A stretch of DNA of 64,000 nucleotides from Brachybacterium sp042666875 (GTDB taxonomy: Bacteria > Actinomycetota > Actinomycetes > Actinomycetales > Dermabacteraceae): positions 411,154-475,153 of the forward strand of contig NZ_JBHTCX010000002.1 of NCBI RefSeq assembly GCF_042666875.1, read 5' to 3'. Positions 32,349 through 40,828 of this stretch are shown here, in pieces. The notes below the pieces were generated by a model, which saw nothing but the letters and a program-made list of their open reading frames with translations, was not told the DNA's origin and did not search any database. Both the position numbers and the translations under genes were made by a program. Each line of letters begins with the position of its first letter. Within the stretch, counting starts at the first letter, position 1.

Positions 32349-33305
32349 ATGGACAAGAACGAGGAGAACTCACCGGATCCGCTGCACCGGCTGCTCGACG
32401 CAGTCCTGGACGAGCGCCACCACACCCTCGGCGACATGGCGGGCGGCGCGTTCCTCTCCCCGTTCCACTTCACCCGACAGGTCAGCGGGCGCAGCGGCGA
32501 ATCCCCGCTCACCCTGCGCCGACGGGTGCTGCTCGAACAGGCGGCCTGGCGACTTCAGCGCGGCACGTCCGTCACCGACGCGGCCTTCGCCGCCGGATAC
32601 GACTCCGTCGAAGGGTTCTCGAGGGCCTTCCGTCGCGCCTACGGCCACGCGCCGAGCGATCTCCCGTCGGCCGACGTGCGCGGCCACTGGCTGCCCTCGC
32701 CCAACGGCCTCCATTTCCATTCACCGACGGCTTTGTACGTCGACGCCGGGACACCGGAGGAGATCTCGGCCGGTGACGTGGTCGGGATCCAGGTGCGCCA
32801 CGACCTCGAGGACATCGATGCACTGCTGGAGGCGGCCGGCGCGCTGGGGTCCGATGAACTCGCGCGGGTACGACTGCCCGGCAGCGCCCCGCGCGGCTGG
32901 GACGGGGCCGACGAGACGATCGGGCAGCTGCTGCGCCACCTCGTGCTCAGCAAGGAGCCCTGGCTGGCCAGTATCGAGGCCCGCACCGCGCCGGACCTCA
33001 GCAGCGGCGAAGATCCCGGTGAGCTGCGCAAGCGCCATCGCGAGATCGGCGCGCGCTGGCTCGCCCTGGTGCGCGACATCCAGCGCCGCGACGCCTGGCA
33101 GGACAGGATCATCGACGCCCTGTGCGAGCCGCCGGAGTCTTTCCTGCTCTCGCAGATCATCGCCCACGAGCTCACCTTCTCCGCCCATCGCCGGCTGCTG
33201 GCGCGCTGGATGCTCGCCGACGCCGGCGTCGACCTCTCAGCCCCCGCATTGGACCCCGACCCGATCCTCTGGCACCGTCGCACGACAGGAGAGCAGCCGC
33301 TATGA
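32349..33305 (+). CDS. AraC-type regulator fused to a DinB-like domain
   Basis: This 318-aa protein starts with an AraC DNA-binding domain (residues 5-105): LGDMAGGAFLSPFHFTRQVS, then RRVLLEQAAWRLQRG and AAFAAGYDSVEGFSRAFRRA. After a 60-residue link, residues 150-310 look like a DinB four-helix bundle with GQLLRHLVLSKEPWLA and a C-terminal AHELTFSAHRRL. The DinB part may act as ligand sensor in place of the usual cupin. It is coupled (ATGA) to a DHFR-like protein, which may be its regulated or functional partner. Confidence 0.85.
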   Translation: MDKNEENSPDPLHRLLDAVLDERHHTLGDMAGGAFLSPFHFTRQVSGRSGESPLTLRRRVLLEQAAWRLQRGTSVTDAAFAAGYDSVEGFSRAFRRAYGHAPSDLPSADVRGHWLPSPNGLHFHSPTALYVDAGTPEEISAGDVVGIQVRHDLEDIDALLEAAGALGSDELARVRLPGSAPRGWDGADETIGQLLRHLVLSKEPWLASIEARTAPDLSSGEDPGELRKRHREIGARWLALVRDIQRRDAWQDRIIDALCEPPESFLLSQIIAHELTFSAHRRLLARWMLADAGVDLSAPALDPDPILWHRRTTGEQPL

Positions 33306-33853
33306 CCGCCTACCGCTTCTACACCGCCACCACCCTGGACGGCTTCATCGCCGACGAGCACGACAGCCTGGACTGGCTGCTGTCCCAGCCGGAACCCTCG
33401 GGTGGCATCCTCGACTACGACCGTTTCATCGCCGGGATCGGCGCGGTGGTGCTGGGGTACACCACCTACCAGTGGGTGCTCGACCACCCGGAGGCGCAGG
33501 GCGACGGCCCGTCCTCCTGGCCGTACGAGCAGCCCACGTTCGTGTTCACCCACCGCGAGCTCGACCCGGCCGCCTCGAACATCCGCCTGCTCTCCGGAGC
33601 GCCGGAGGCCTACCGAGAGAGGCTCGAGGCCGCGGCCGACGGGAGGGACGTCTGGATCGTCGGCGGCGGGGACCTCGCCACCCAGTTCGCCGACGCCGGC
33701 ATGGTGGACGAGATCGACGTCTCGATCGCCCCGGTCACCCTCGGCGCCGGCCGGCCCCTGTTCAAGGGCAGGTACGACCTGGAGCTCGAGGAGTTCGGTC
33801 GCAGCGGGGCCTTCCTCGAGGCGCGCTACCGGGTGGCGGGCAGGCGACAATAG
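33302..33853 (+). CDS. Dihydrofolate-reductase-like (RibD C-terminal) protein
   Basis: This 183-aa protein has the DHFR/RibD fold: TATTLDGFIADEHDSLDWLL at the start, GAVVLGYTTYQWVL, and the NADPH-binding DVWIVGGGDLATQF. It belongs to the YyaP/YwjB-like group that is not authentic folate reductase; substrate unknown. Its ATG overlaps the stop of the AraC-DinB gene and tadA starts 5 bases later, so all three are one operon. Confidence 0.9.
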   Translation: MTAYRFYTATTLDGFIADEHDSLDWLLSQPEPSGGILDYDRFIAGIGAVVLGYTTYQWVLDHPEAQGDGPSSWPYEQPTFVFTHRELDPAASNIRLLSGAPEAYRERLEAAADGRDVWIVGGGDLATQFADAGMVDEIDVSIAPVTLGAGRPLFKGRYDLELEEFGRSGAFLEARYRVAGRRQ

Positions 33854-33858
33854 CGGCC

Positions 33859-34320
33859 ATGAGCGACGAGGAGCTGATGGGGCTGGCCATCGACCAGGCG
33901 CGCGCCGCCGCCGAGCGCGACCCGGCCGACGTCCCCATCGGTGCCGTCGTCATCGGGTCCGACGACGAGCTCCTCGCGGCCGCCGGCAACCGCCGCGAGG
34001 CCGACCAGGACCCCACCGCCCACGCCGAGATCCTCGCGCTGCGGGAGGCCGCCCGGGTGCGCGGCCGGTGGATGCTGCCGGATTGCACGCTCGTCGTCAC
34101 CCTCGAGCCCTGCACCATGTGCGCCGGCGCGATCGTGCTCTCCCGGGTGCGCCGGCTCGTGGTCGGCGCCCCGGACCCGAAGGCCGGTGCTGCCGGGTCC
34201 CTCTACGACCTCGTCCGTGAGCCCCGGCTGAACCACCGCGTCGAGCTCACCGACGGTGTGCGCGAGAGCGAATGCGGCGATCTGCTGCGGGACTTCTTCC
34301 GCGCCCGCCGCCGGGGCTGA
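33859..34320 (+). CDS. tadA: tRNA-specific adenosine-34 deaminase
   Basis: TadA converts A34 to inosine in tRNA-Arg(ACG). The 153-aa product has the zinc-dependent deaminase motifs TAHAEILALREA (His ligand and catalytic Glu) and TLEPCTMCAGAIV (two Cys ligands), plus the tRNA-binding KAGAAGSLYDLV and C-terminal ECGDLLRDFFRARR. ATG 33859 is just 5 bases after the DHFR-like stop. A hairpin terminator follows. Confidence 0.95.
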   Translation: MSDEELMGLAIDQARAAAERDPADVPIGAVVIGSDDELLAAAGNRREADQDPTAHAEILALREAARVRGRWMLPDCTLVVTLEPCTMCAGAIVLSRVRRLVVGAPDPKAGAAGSLYDLVREPRLNHRVELTDGVRESECGDLLRDFFRARRRG

Positions 34321-34324
34321 CGCC

Positions 34325-34371
34325 GATCAGGCCTGGCCGGAACGTCGAGTGCCACCGGCCCAGCGCTGATC
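34325..34371. terminator. Bidirectional terminator between tadA and the response regulator
   Basis: GATCAG (34325-34330) pairs with CTGATC (34366-34371) and TGGCCGG with CCGGCCCA inside it, giving a stable GC-rich stem. It separates two convergent genes and its right arm covers the stop of the response regulator. Confidence 0.6.
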
Positions 34372-34993
34372 AGATCCAGCCCTGGCGCCGGGCGATCCCC
34401 ACCGCCTCGTGGCGATTGCTCGCCTGCAGCTTCGCCTGCGCGCTGGAGAGGTAGTTGCGCACCGTGCCCTCGGCGAGGTGCGCGCGGCGGGCGATCTGCT
34501 CGACGGGTGCGCCGTCGGCCGCGTACTCGAGCACATCGGCCTCGCGCGGGGTCAGCGGCGAATCCCCGGAGGAGATCGTCTCCGCCGCCAGCTCGGGGTC
34601 GATGGCGCGGCGCCCGGCGGCGACCGCGCGCACCGCCTGGGCGAGCTGCTCGGCCGAGGTGGTCTTGGGCAGGAACCCCAGCACGCCCTGTGCGAGGGCT
34701 CGTTTGAGGTACCCGGGCCGGGCGTGCGAGGTGAGGATCAGGCACCGGGTGGCGGGGGAGACCTCGCCGATCCGGGTGCAGGCCTCCAGGCCGTCCCCGT
34801 CGGGCAGCTGCAGATCGACCACGGCCACGTCGGGCTGCTCGGCGCGAGCCAGGTCCACCCCGTCGCTCACGGCCCCGGCCTCGCCGCGCACCTCGAGATC
34901 CGCCTCGAGGGAGAGCATCGTGGCCAGCGCGGAACGGATCAGGTGCTCGTCGTCGACCAGGATCACGCGCAGCGGGGAGGAGGGGTCAGTCAT
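34370..34993 (-). CDS. NarL/LuxR-type response regulator
   Basis: This 207-aa regulator has a receiver domain (residues 8-125; VILVDDEHLIR acid pair, phospho-acceptor Asp in VAVVDLQLPDGDG, conserved Thr/Ser in CLILTSHA, Lys in FLPKTTSA) and a C-terminal LuxR helix-turn-helix (LTPREADVLEYAADGAPVEQ, EGTVRNYLSSAQAKL). Its start overlaps the end of the histidine kinase gene by 8 bases, so the two form a DesK/DesR-like pair. Confidence 0.94.
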   Translation of the reverse strand: MTDPSSPLRVILVDDEHLIRSALATMLSLEADLEVRGEAGAVSDGVDLARAEQPDVAVVDLQLPDGDGLEACTRIGEVSPATRCLILTSHARPGYLKRALAQGVLGFLPKTTSAEQLAQAVRAVAAGRRAIDPELAAETISSGDSPLTPREADVLEYAADGAPVEQIARRAHLAEGTVRNYLSSAQAKLQASNRHEAVGIARRQGWI

Positions 34994-36164
34994 GGCGGCC
35001 TCCGGCATCGTCGTAGCGGACATCGAGAGTGAAGGTGCCGCCGTCACGGTGCACCACGAGGGAAGCACGATCACCGAGGCGCTCCCGCATGCCCGTGAGC
35101 CCATCGCCCTCGACGACCTGCCCGCCGGTGGGGACGCCGTCGTTGACCAGGCGGAGCCCGTCGGCCCCGAGCGTGATCGTGACCTTGGTGGGATCGGCAT
35201 GGCGCAGGATGTTGGTGCCGCCCTCGCGCAGCACCCAGGCTGCGCTGTCGGCGTGCTCGGCCGGAAGGTCGGAGACGTCGCCCTCCACCTCGACCTGCAC
35301 CTGCGCCGAGCGCAGCAGGGAGATGGTGCCGCGCAGCTCGGCGGCCAGATCCGCTTCCCGGTAGCCCCGCACCAGCCCGCGGATCTCGGCGAGGGAGGCC
35401 CGTGCGATCTGCGCGACCTCGCGGCCGTGCTCGACGGCCCGGGGGTCCTCCCGTTCGGCCAGCTGGGCGACCAGCTCGGACTTCACGGCGATCACCGACA
35501 GGTCGCGCCCGGTGACATCGTGCAGGTCCCGGGCGAAGCGCAGCCGCTCCTCGGCGACCGCGAGCCGGGACTGGCTCTGCCGCGCCTCGTCGAGCTCTCG
35601 GACCATCGCTGCCAGCCACAGGGAGGAGCGGAAGGTGAACACGGCGATCACGGTGAAGCCGCCGCAGACGAGCGCCGCGCGGGGAGGGAGCCCGAGCGTC
35701 GCCGCGACGAGCGAGACGATGATCGCGATGATGATGCCGACGCCCCACGGCCACCGCAGGCAGACGGTCCCGGCCAGCAGCACGAGCGGGACGATGAGCA
35801 GGCGGGGCTCGGCCTCGGCGAGGAGCACCGAGGCGACGATCACGACGGACAGCGCCGCCGTGGCCGCGAGGGTCCAGTCCGACGGCAGGCGCCCCACCCG
35901 GGGAAGATCCCACGGGCCGCGCACGGCCGGCCCGGCGGTGCGCGACCAGGCGGCCAGCGCGCGCCAGGCCGACCAGGCACCCAGGGCGATCTGCGCGGCG
36001 ATCAGGACGACGACCACAGGATGGTCGGCGAGGATCACCGAGGGACCCACGCCTGTGTACGCCAGGAGGCTGGCGGGGTACAGCACCAGGATCAGCACCA
36101 CGGACCACGCGGTGTAGGAGAAGAAGACGCGCCACTGTCGACCGGCGGCATGCGCGGTGCTCAT
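34986..36164 (-). CDS. Membrane sensor histidine kinase (HisKA_3/DesK type)
   Basis: This 392-aa kinase has about five membrane helices (residues 15-190), the dimerisation/phospho-acceptor helix RFARDLHDVTGRDLSVIAVK with the conserved His, and a compact HATPase domain: WVLREGGTNILRHADPTK (N box) and GDGLTGMRERLGD (G box). No large outside domain is visible, so the signal is probably membrane state or an intramembrane cue. ATG 36164 has GGGAGACA upstream. It is followed by its response regulator. Confidence 0.93.
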   Translation of the reverse strand: MSTAHAAGRQWRVFFSYTAWSVVLILVLYPASLLAYTGVGPSVILADHPVVVVLIAAQIALGAWSAWRALAAWSRTAGPAVRGPWDLPRVGRLPSDWTLAATAALSVVIVASVLLAEAEPRLLIVPLVLLAGTVCLRWPWGVGIIIAIIVSLVAATLGLPPRAALVCGGFTVIAVFTFRSSLWLAAMVRELDEARQSQSRLAVAEERLRFARDLHDVTGRDLSVIAVKSELVAQLAEREDPRAVEHGREVAQIARASLAEIRGLVRGYREADLAAELRGTISLLRSAQVQVEVEGDVSDLPAEHADSAAWVLREGGTNILRHADPTKVTITLGADGLRLVNDGVPTGGQVVEGDGLTGMRERLGDRASLVVHRDGGTFTLDVRYDDAGGRHD

Positions 36165-36194
36165 GGCTGTCTCCCTTCCCTGCTGGTCGCGAGC

Positions 36195-36683
36195 TTACAG
36201 CGCCGTGGACAGCAGGTTCCCGAAGAGGCCGAACAGCAGACCCCAGGCGGTGATCGAGACGCCCATCCACAGGTAGACGCGGCTGCGCGTCGCGCCGAGG
36301 GCGACCAGGGTGGGCGCGGTGATCTGGGAGGCGATGACGAACGGGCCCAGCAGGGCGACGCCGGGAACGCCGTACCTGTCCAGGGCGGCCGCCACCTTCT
36401 GACGGATCTTCGAGGTCTTCTTCTCCGGACGCTCGCGGCGGCCGGAGACGGCGTCGCGGGCACGGCCGGACAGGGCGATGACGGCGAAGGTCGAGATCAT
36501 GTTCCCGACCACCGCCGCGGGGATGGCGATGGCCGGGTGGATGCCGGCGGCGGTGCCCAGCAGTGCCGCGAAGAAGGACTCGATGAAGGGGATCGCCCCG
36601 ATCGGGATCAGCGCGAGGACCTGCTGCCAGGTCTCCATGCCGTCGACCCAGGTGGCGAGCTGCTGAAGGATGTCGTTGACCAT
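36195..36683 (-). CDS. Small multidrug export-type membrane protein
   Basis: This 162-aa protein has hydrophobic segments around residues 15-45, 52-75, 105-130 and 135-160 and the family motif IGAIPFIESFFAALLGTAAGI, matching the putative small multi-drug export family (PF06695), related to the SNARE-associated/DedA fold. Real transport activity is unproven. ATG 36683 is chosen because GAGGAG is 6 bases upstream; an in-frame start at 36722 would add a non-conserved leader. Confidence 0.8.
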   Translation of the reverse strand: MVNDILQQLATWVDGMETWQQVLALIPIGAIPFIESFFAALLGTAAGIHPAIAIPAAVVGNMISTFAVIALSGRARDAVSGRRERPEKKTSKIRQKVAAALDRYGVPGVALLGPFVIASQITAPTLVALGATRSRVYLWMGVSITAWGLLFGLFGNLLSTAL

Positions 36684-36793
36684 GTGAAGCTCCTCGGGAG
36701 TGTGCAATCGGTATGGCTTCACTCTTCCGCCGCGCGGACTCCTCGGGTAGGGCGGTGGCTCACCGGCTGCTGTGGCGTCCTCACCGGGCGGCG

Positions 36794-36807
36794 ATGACAG
36801 ATGTCAT
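36794..36807. promoter_or_regulatory. 14-bp palindrome in the metN control region
   Basis: ATGACA-GA-TGTCAT is a perfect inverted repeat with a 2-base centre, located about 150 bases before metN and 110 bases before the divergent membrane-protein gene. It is a candidate dimeric-repressor operator; the regulator is not known. Confidence 0.4.
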
Positions 36808-36866
36808 GGCGCTGCCGCCCGCGTCTCGAGGTGAGGCGGCGGTGTGACCTGGCCCCGCCTTATGGC

Positions 36867-36943
36867 CCCCGAAAGCGTGAGGTGTATTGCCTCGTGTGAA
36901 CGAGGGTGCGGGATACCGCCTGGGGGATGTTTCAATCCCGAGT
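36867..36943 (+). promoter_or_regulatory. Structured leader before metN
   Basis: The 5' leader can form alternative hairpins: GAGG/CCTC around TGTATTG or CCTCG/CGAGG around TGTGAA. GCGG/CCGC around GATA and a hairpin GGGAT/ATCCC that contains the likely ribosome-binding site GGGGGAT follow. No known SAM riboswitch consensus is recognised. It may be a cis-acting control element of methionine uptake. Confidence 0.35.
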
Positions 36944-37972
36944 GTGATCACTCTCGACGGCCTCACGAAGGTCTTCCCCGCGCCCGGCGGGGGAGGCTCT
37001 GTCGCCGCGCTCGACGGCATCGATCTGCAGCTGGACGCCGGCAGGGTCCACGGCATCGTCGGCCGCTCCGGCGCCGGCAAATCCACCCTCATCCGCTGCC
37101 TGACCGGACTGGAGAAGCCCACCTCGGGCCGGGTCGAGGTCGATGGCACCGACGTCGCCGCCCTCGAGGGGGCCCGGCTCCGTGCCGCCCGCCGCAACAT
37201 CGGCATGGTCTTCCAGCACGCGAACCTGCTGGACTCCCGCACCGCCGCCCAGAACATCGCCCACCCGCTGGAGATCGCCGGGGTGCCCCGCGAACGCCGC
37301 CGCGAGCGCGTGGCCGAGCTGGTCGAGCTCGTGGGCCTGACCGGTCGCGAGCACAACTATCCCGCCCAGCTCTCCGGCGGGCAGATCCAGCGCGTCGGCA
37401 TCGCCCGCGGCCTCGCCGCCGAGCCCAAGGTGCTGCTGTGCGACGAGCCCACCAGCGCACTGGACGGCGCCACCACCCGCCAGATCCTCCGCCTCATCCG
37501 TGACCTGCGTGAACGCCTCGGCATCACCGTCGTGATCATCACCCACGAGATGGCCGTGGTGCGCGAGGTCTGCGAGACCGTCACCCTCCTGGCCGACGGA
37601 CGGATCGCCCAGAGCGGGGACCTGGTCGACGTCGCCGCCGACCCGCACGGGCCGCTGGCCGCCGAGCTGATCCCGCTGCCGCCGGTGCCCACCGGCATCG
37701 ACGCCACCATCGTCAACTGCAACTACGGCGACTCGCCCGAGCTGCGCACCAGCGAGGACCTGGTGCGCCTGGCCGAGCAGCACGGCGCCCGCGCCGGGAT
37801 CGTCGCCGGCACCATCGAGACCATCGGCGGCCGCCAGGTGGGCCGCGTCCAGCTGGCGCTGCGCAACGACTCCGGGCGGCCCATCAGCCACGACGGCCTG
37901 GCCTCGTTCCTGCGCGAGCTGGAGTCGGCCGGCGTCGTCGCCCAGATCATCACCGAGGAGGTGGCGGCATGA
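36944..37972 (+). CDS. metN: Methionine ABC transporter ATP-binding protein
   Basis: MetN powers D/L-methionine import. The 342-aa product has Walker A GRSGAGKST, signature LSGGQIQRVGIARG, Walker B KVLLCDEPTSALD and a C-terminal NIL domain (residues about 265-342; ARAGIVAGTIETIGGRQVGR) that senses methionine. GTG 36944 starts the ABC domain (ITLDGLTKVF); in-frame GTG 36896 and TTG 36887 would add a leader rich in unusual residues. It overlaps metI by 4 bases. Confidence 0.93.
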   Translation: MITLDGLTKVFPAPGGGGSVAALDGIDLQLDAGRVHGIVGRSGAGKSTLIRCLTGLEKPTSGRVEVDGTDVAALEGARLRAARRNIGMVFQHANLLDSRTAAQNIAHPLEIAGVPRERRRERVAELVELVGLTGREHNYPAQLSGGQIQRVGIARGLAAEPKVLLCDEPTSALDGATTRQILRLIRDLRERLGITVVIITHEMAVVREVCETVTLLADGRIAQSGDLVDVAADPHGPLAAELIPLPPVPTGIDATIVNCNYGDSPELRTSEDLVRLAEQHGARAGIVAGTIETIGGRQVGRVQLALRNDSGRPISHDGLASFLRELESAGVVAQIITEEVAA

Positions 37973-38670
37973 TCGAGACCCTCCAGCAGTGGGCGCAGAA
38001 CCCCATCCTGTGGCAGTGGGAGGACGGCCTGTGGCAGGCCGTCGGCGTCACCCTCTACATGACCGTGTGCACCATGATCCTGACCGTGGTGCTGGGGCTG
38101 CCGCTGGGCATCGCCCTGTTCGAGACCGAGGGTGCCCGCTCGACCTGGCTGCGCGGGGTCAACCAGGTCGTCGGCTTCGTGGTCAACGTGCTGCGCTCGT
38201 TCCCCTTCTTCATCCTCATCATCGCGCTGATCCCGGTCACCGCGTTCATCGTGGGCCGCTCCACCGGCCCCAACGCTGCGATGCTCGCCCTGACCGTCGC
38301 CGCGGTCCCCTTCGCAGCCCGCCTGTTCGAGCTGAACCTGCGCGAGATCCCCGCCGGGAAGATCGAGGCCGTGTCGATGATGGGCGCGAGCCGCTGGCAG
38401 ATCATCCGCCAGGTGCTGATCCCCGAGGCCCTGCCCGGCATCATCGGCTCCATCACCACCACCACGATCGCCGTGATCGGCTACACCGCCATGGCCGGCT
38501 CCGTGAACAGCGGCGGCCTCGGTCAGCTCGCCTACAACCGCGGCTACACCGGCTACCAGACCGAGATCACCGTGGCCACCGTGATCCTGCTGATCATCAT
38601 CGTCGTCGCCGTGCAGATGATCGGCGCCCGCCTGTCCCGAGCCGTCGACCACCGTGCCCGCACCGCCTGA
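37969..38670 (+). CDS. metI: Methionine ABC transporter permease
   Basis: MetI forms the membrane channel. This 233-aa protein has five hydrophobic segments and the EAA loop KIEAVSMMGASRWQIIRQVL with PEALPGI that contacts MetN. The NSGGLGQLAYNRGY segment is typical of MetI. Coupled by ATGA to metN; metQ follows after 26 bases. Confidence 0.95.
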   Translation: MIETLQQWAQNPILWQWEDGLWQAVGVTLYMTVCTMILTVVLGLPLGIALFETEGARSTWLRGVNQVVGFVVNVLRSFPFFILIIALIPVTAFIVGRSTGPNAAMLALTVAAVPFAARLFELNLREIPAGKIEAVSMMGASRWQIIRQVLIPEALPGIIGSITTTTIAVIGYTAMAGSVNSGGLGQLAYNRGYTGYQTEITVATVILLIIIVVAVQMIGARLSRAVDHRARTA

Positions 38671-38696
38671 CCCGCATCCCACCCCCAGGAGAAACC

Positions 38697-39542
38697 ATGA
38701 GCACCCTGAACCGCCGCACCCTGTTCGCCTCCGGCGCCGGCCTGGCAGCCCTGTCCCTCTCGGCCTGCGGCGCAGGCTCCCAGGGGGAGAGCCCCACGGC
38801 CGACGAGAGCGGCGTGACCACCCTGCGGGTGGCCGCCTCCCCGCAGCCCCACGCCGAGATCCTCGCTTTCATCAGCGAGAACCTCGCCGCCGACGCCGGC
38901 CTGGAGATCGAGATCGAGGAGGTCACGGACTACAAGATCCCCAACCGCCTGCTCAGCGACGGCGAGGTCGAGGCGAACTTCTTCCAGCACCTGCCCTACC
39001 TCGAGACCGAGATGGAGGAGAACGGCTACGAGCTCACCCCCTTCGAGGGCGTGCACATCGAGCCGCTGGGCGTCTTCGCCGACTCGCTGACCAGCCTCGA
39101 TGACCTGGCCGACGGCGACGAGGTGGCGGTACCCAACGACCCCACCAACCGCGGCCGCGCCCTCGCGCTGCTCGCCGAGAACGGGCTGCTGACCCTCGCC
39201 GAGGGCGTCGAGCCCACCGAGGCCACCCCGGACGACGTCGAGGACAACCCCAAGAACCTCACGTTCCCGGAGGTCGACGCCGCCCTGCTGCCGCGCACCC
39301 TGGCCGACTACGCGGCCGCGGTGATCAACGGCAACATCGCCCTGGAGGCGGACCTGAACCCGGCCGAGGACGCCCTCGTGCTCGAGTCCGGTGAGGGCAA
39401 CCCGTTCGCGAACCTCCTGGTGGTCCGCACCGAGGACGCCGAGAACGAGGCCCTGGTGACGCTCGATGAGCTGCTGCACTCCGACGACGTGCGGACCTTC
39501 ATCGAGGACACCTACAGCGGAGCCATCATCCCGGCGTTCTGA
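38697..39542 (+). CDS. metQ: Methionine-binding lipoprotein
   Basis: MetQ is the lipid-anchored binding protein of the MetNIQ system. The 281-aa product has an N-terminal signal (NRRTLFASGAGLAALSLSAC) with lipobox LSAC, then the NlpA-type domain: VAASPQPHAEILAFI, EEVTDYKIPNRLL, VEANFFQHLPYLETEM and AVPNDPTNRGRALALL. ATG 38697 follows AGGAGA. It completes the metNIQ operon; a xylanase gene converges 17 bases later. Confidence 0.95.
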   Translation: MSTLNRRTLFASGAGLAALSLSACGAGSQGESPTADESGVTTLRVAASPQPHAEILAFISENLAADAGLEIEIEEVTDYKIPNRLLSDGEVEANFFQHLPYLETEMEENGYELTPFEGVHIEPLGVFADSLTSLDDLADGDEVAVPNDPTNRGRALALLAENGLLTLAEGVEPTEATPDDVEDNPKNLTFPEVDAALLPRTLADYAAAVINGNIALEADLNPAEDALVLESGEGNPFANLLVVRTEDAENEALVTLDELLHSDDVRTFIEDTYSGAIIPAF

Positions 39543-39559
39543 TCCGCGCCCGCTCGTCC

Positions 39560-40741
39560 TCAGTCCCGCAGAGCCGGGTGGTCCGCGCGGCCGCTGGCCT
39601 CGGCGAGGGCGTCCTGGACGGCGTGATAGGCGGGCTTGCGGGTGTAGTCCTCCCACAGCACGCAGGCGGCGCCCTGGCCCTCGAAGGTCGCCGGCACCCA
39701 GGAGTAGGTGTCGACGAAGCCCCACAGGGTCAGGGAGTCGCAGCCGTCCACCGCGAGCGCGGCCTCGGTGACACGGCGGTAGTAGTCCGCCTGCTGGGCG
39801 AGCTGGGCCTCGGTGGGCTCGGCGCCGTCCGGCAGCGGCATGCGCACGTCGAGCTCGGTGACGGCGGTGTGCAGCCCGAGGTCCGCGAAGCGCTGCAGGT
39901 TCTCGGTGATGTCGCCGGGGAACCCGTACTCGATGGACAGGTGCCCCTGGGTGGAGAAGCCGTCCACGGGCACCCCGTCGGCCAGCAGGTCCGGGATCAG
40001 CGCGTAGTACGCGTCGGACTTGGCATTGATCCCGTCGACGTTGTAGTCGTTGAAGAACAGCAGGGCGCCCGGGTCGGCGGCGCGCGCCCAGCGGAACGCG
40101 TCGGCGACGATCTCGACGCCGAGTTCGCGGATCCAGATGTTGTCGCTGGTGCGCAGGTTGCCGTCGTCGTCGAAGATCTCGTTGGCCACGTCCCACTGGG
40201 AGATCCGGCCCCGGTAGCGGCCGACGACCGTGTCGATGTGCTCCTTCAGCAGCGCGCGCAGCTCGTCGGCGCTGAAGTCGCCCTCCTCGAGCCAGGCGGG
40301 GTTCTGGCTGTGCCACAGCAGGGTGTGCCCGCGCACGTCCTGGCCGTGCTCGGTGGCGAAGTCCATGATCGCGTCGGCATCGGCGAAGGCGAAGGTGTCG
40401 CGGTCCGGGCGCAGGTGGTCCCACTTCATCTGGTTCTCGGCCGAGAGCGAGGTGAACTCGGTCGCGAGGTGCTCGCGGTAGGTCTCGTCGTCGGTGAACG
40501 GCGGCGGGTACGGCTGGCTGGTGTGGTGTCCGCCGCCGGCCACGGCGGAGCCGATCTTCAGCGTCGTCCCCGCGGCGAAGGCGAGGGTGTCCTTCTTCGC
40601 GAGGCCGGGCGGGGTGCGCTTGTCCCGGTCGTCCTGCTTCGGGCCTCGGGCCTGTGCGGCGGCGGGCACCGCGGCCAGGGCCCCGGCACCCAGGGCCCCG
40701 GCACCCAGGGCGCCGGCGGTGAGAATCTGGCGTCGCTTCAT
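39560..40741 (-). CDS. Secreted endo-1,4-beta-xylanase, GH10
   Basis: This 393-aa enzyme cuts the xylan backbone. An N-terminal signal with twin Arg (MKRRQILTAGALGAGALGAG, with a GALGA repeat) suggests Tat export. The GH10 barrel follows: FTSLSAENQMKWDHL, GHTLLWHSQNPAWL, acid/base Glu in WDVANEIF, nucleophile Glu in AVTELDVRMP and SLTLWGFVDTYSWVP. No carbohydrate-binding module is attached. A CGAAA-N2-TTTCG operator lies 22-33 bases before the start, so it is probably induced by xylan breakdown products. Convergent with metQ. Confidence 0.95.
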   Translation of the reverse strand: MKRRQILTAGALGAGALGAGALAAVPAAAQARGPKQDDRDKRTPPGLAKKDTLAFAAGTTLKIGSAVAGGGHHTSQPYPPPFTDDETYREHLATEFTSLSAENQMKWDHLRPDRDTFAFADADAIMDFATEHGQDVRGHTLLWHSQNPAWLEEGDFSADELRALLKEHIDTVVGRYRGRISQWDVANEIFDDDGNLRTSDNIWIRELGVEIVADAFRWARAADPGALLFFNDYNVDGINAKSDAYYALIPDLLADGVPVDGFSTQGHLSIEYGFPGDITENLQRFADLGLHTAVTELDVRMPLPDGAEPTEAQLAQQADYYRRVTEAALAVDGCDSLTLWGFVDTYSWVPATFEGQGAACVLWEDYTRKPAYHAVQDALAEASGRADHPALRD

Positions 40742-40762
40742 GTCGTCTCCTTCGTCGACTGG

Positions 40763-40774
40763 CGAAAAGTTTCG
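40763..40774. promoter_or_regulatory. CGAAA-N2-TTTCG operator of the xylanase gene
   Basis: CGAAAAGTTTCG is a perfect palindrome around AG, matching the box used by XlnR/BxlR-type regulators of Streptomyces xylan genes. It is flanked by a second half-site-like TTTTCGCC, making an extended inverted repeat GGCGAAAA...TTTTCGCC (40761-40787). Confidence 0.6.
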
Positions 40775-40828
40775 ATACGTTTTCGCCTCGCCGTGAGCGT
40801 AAGGTGACGTGCATTACGTGTCAAGAAG

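Noticed and set aside
36840..36943. SAM-I or SAM-IV riboswitch upstream of metN
   Set aside because: None of the conserved core sequences of these classes was found by eye; kept only as an unspecified structured leader.
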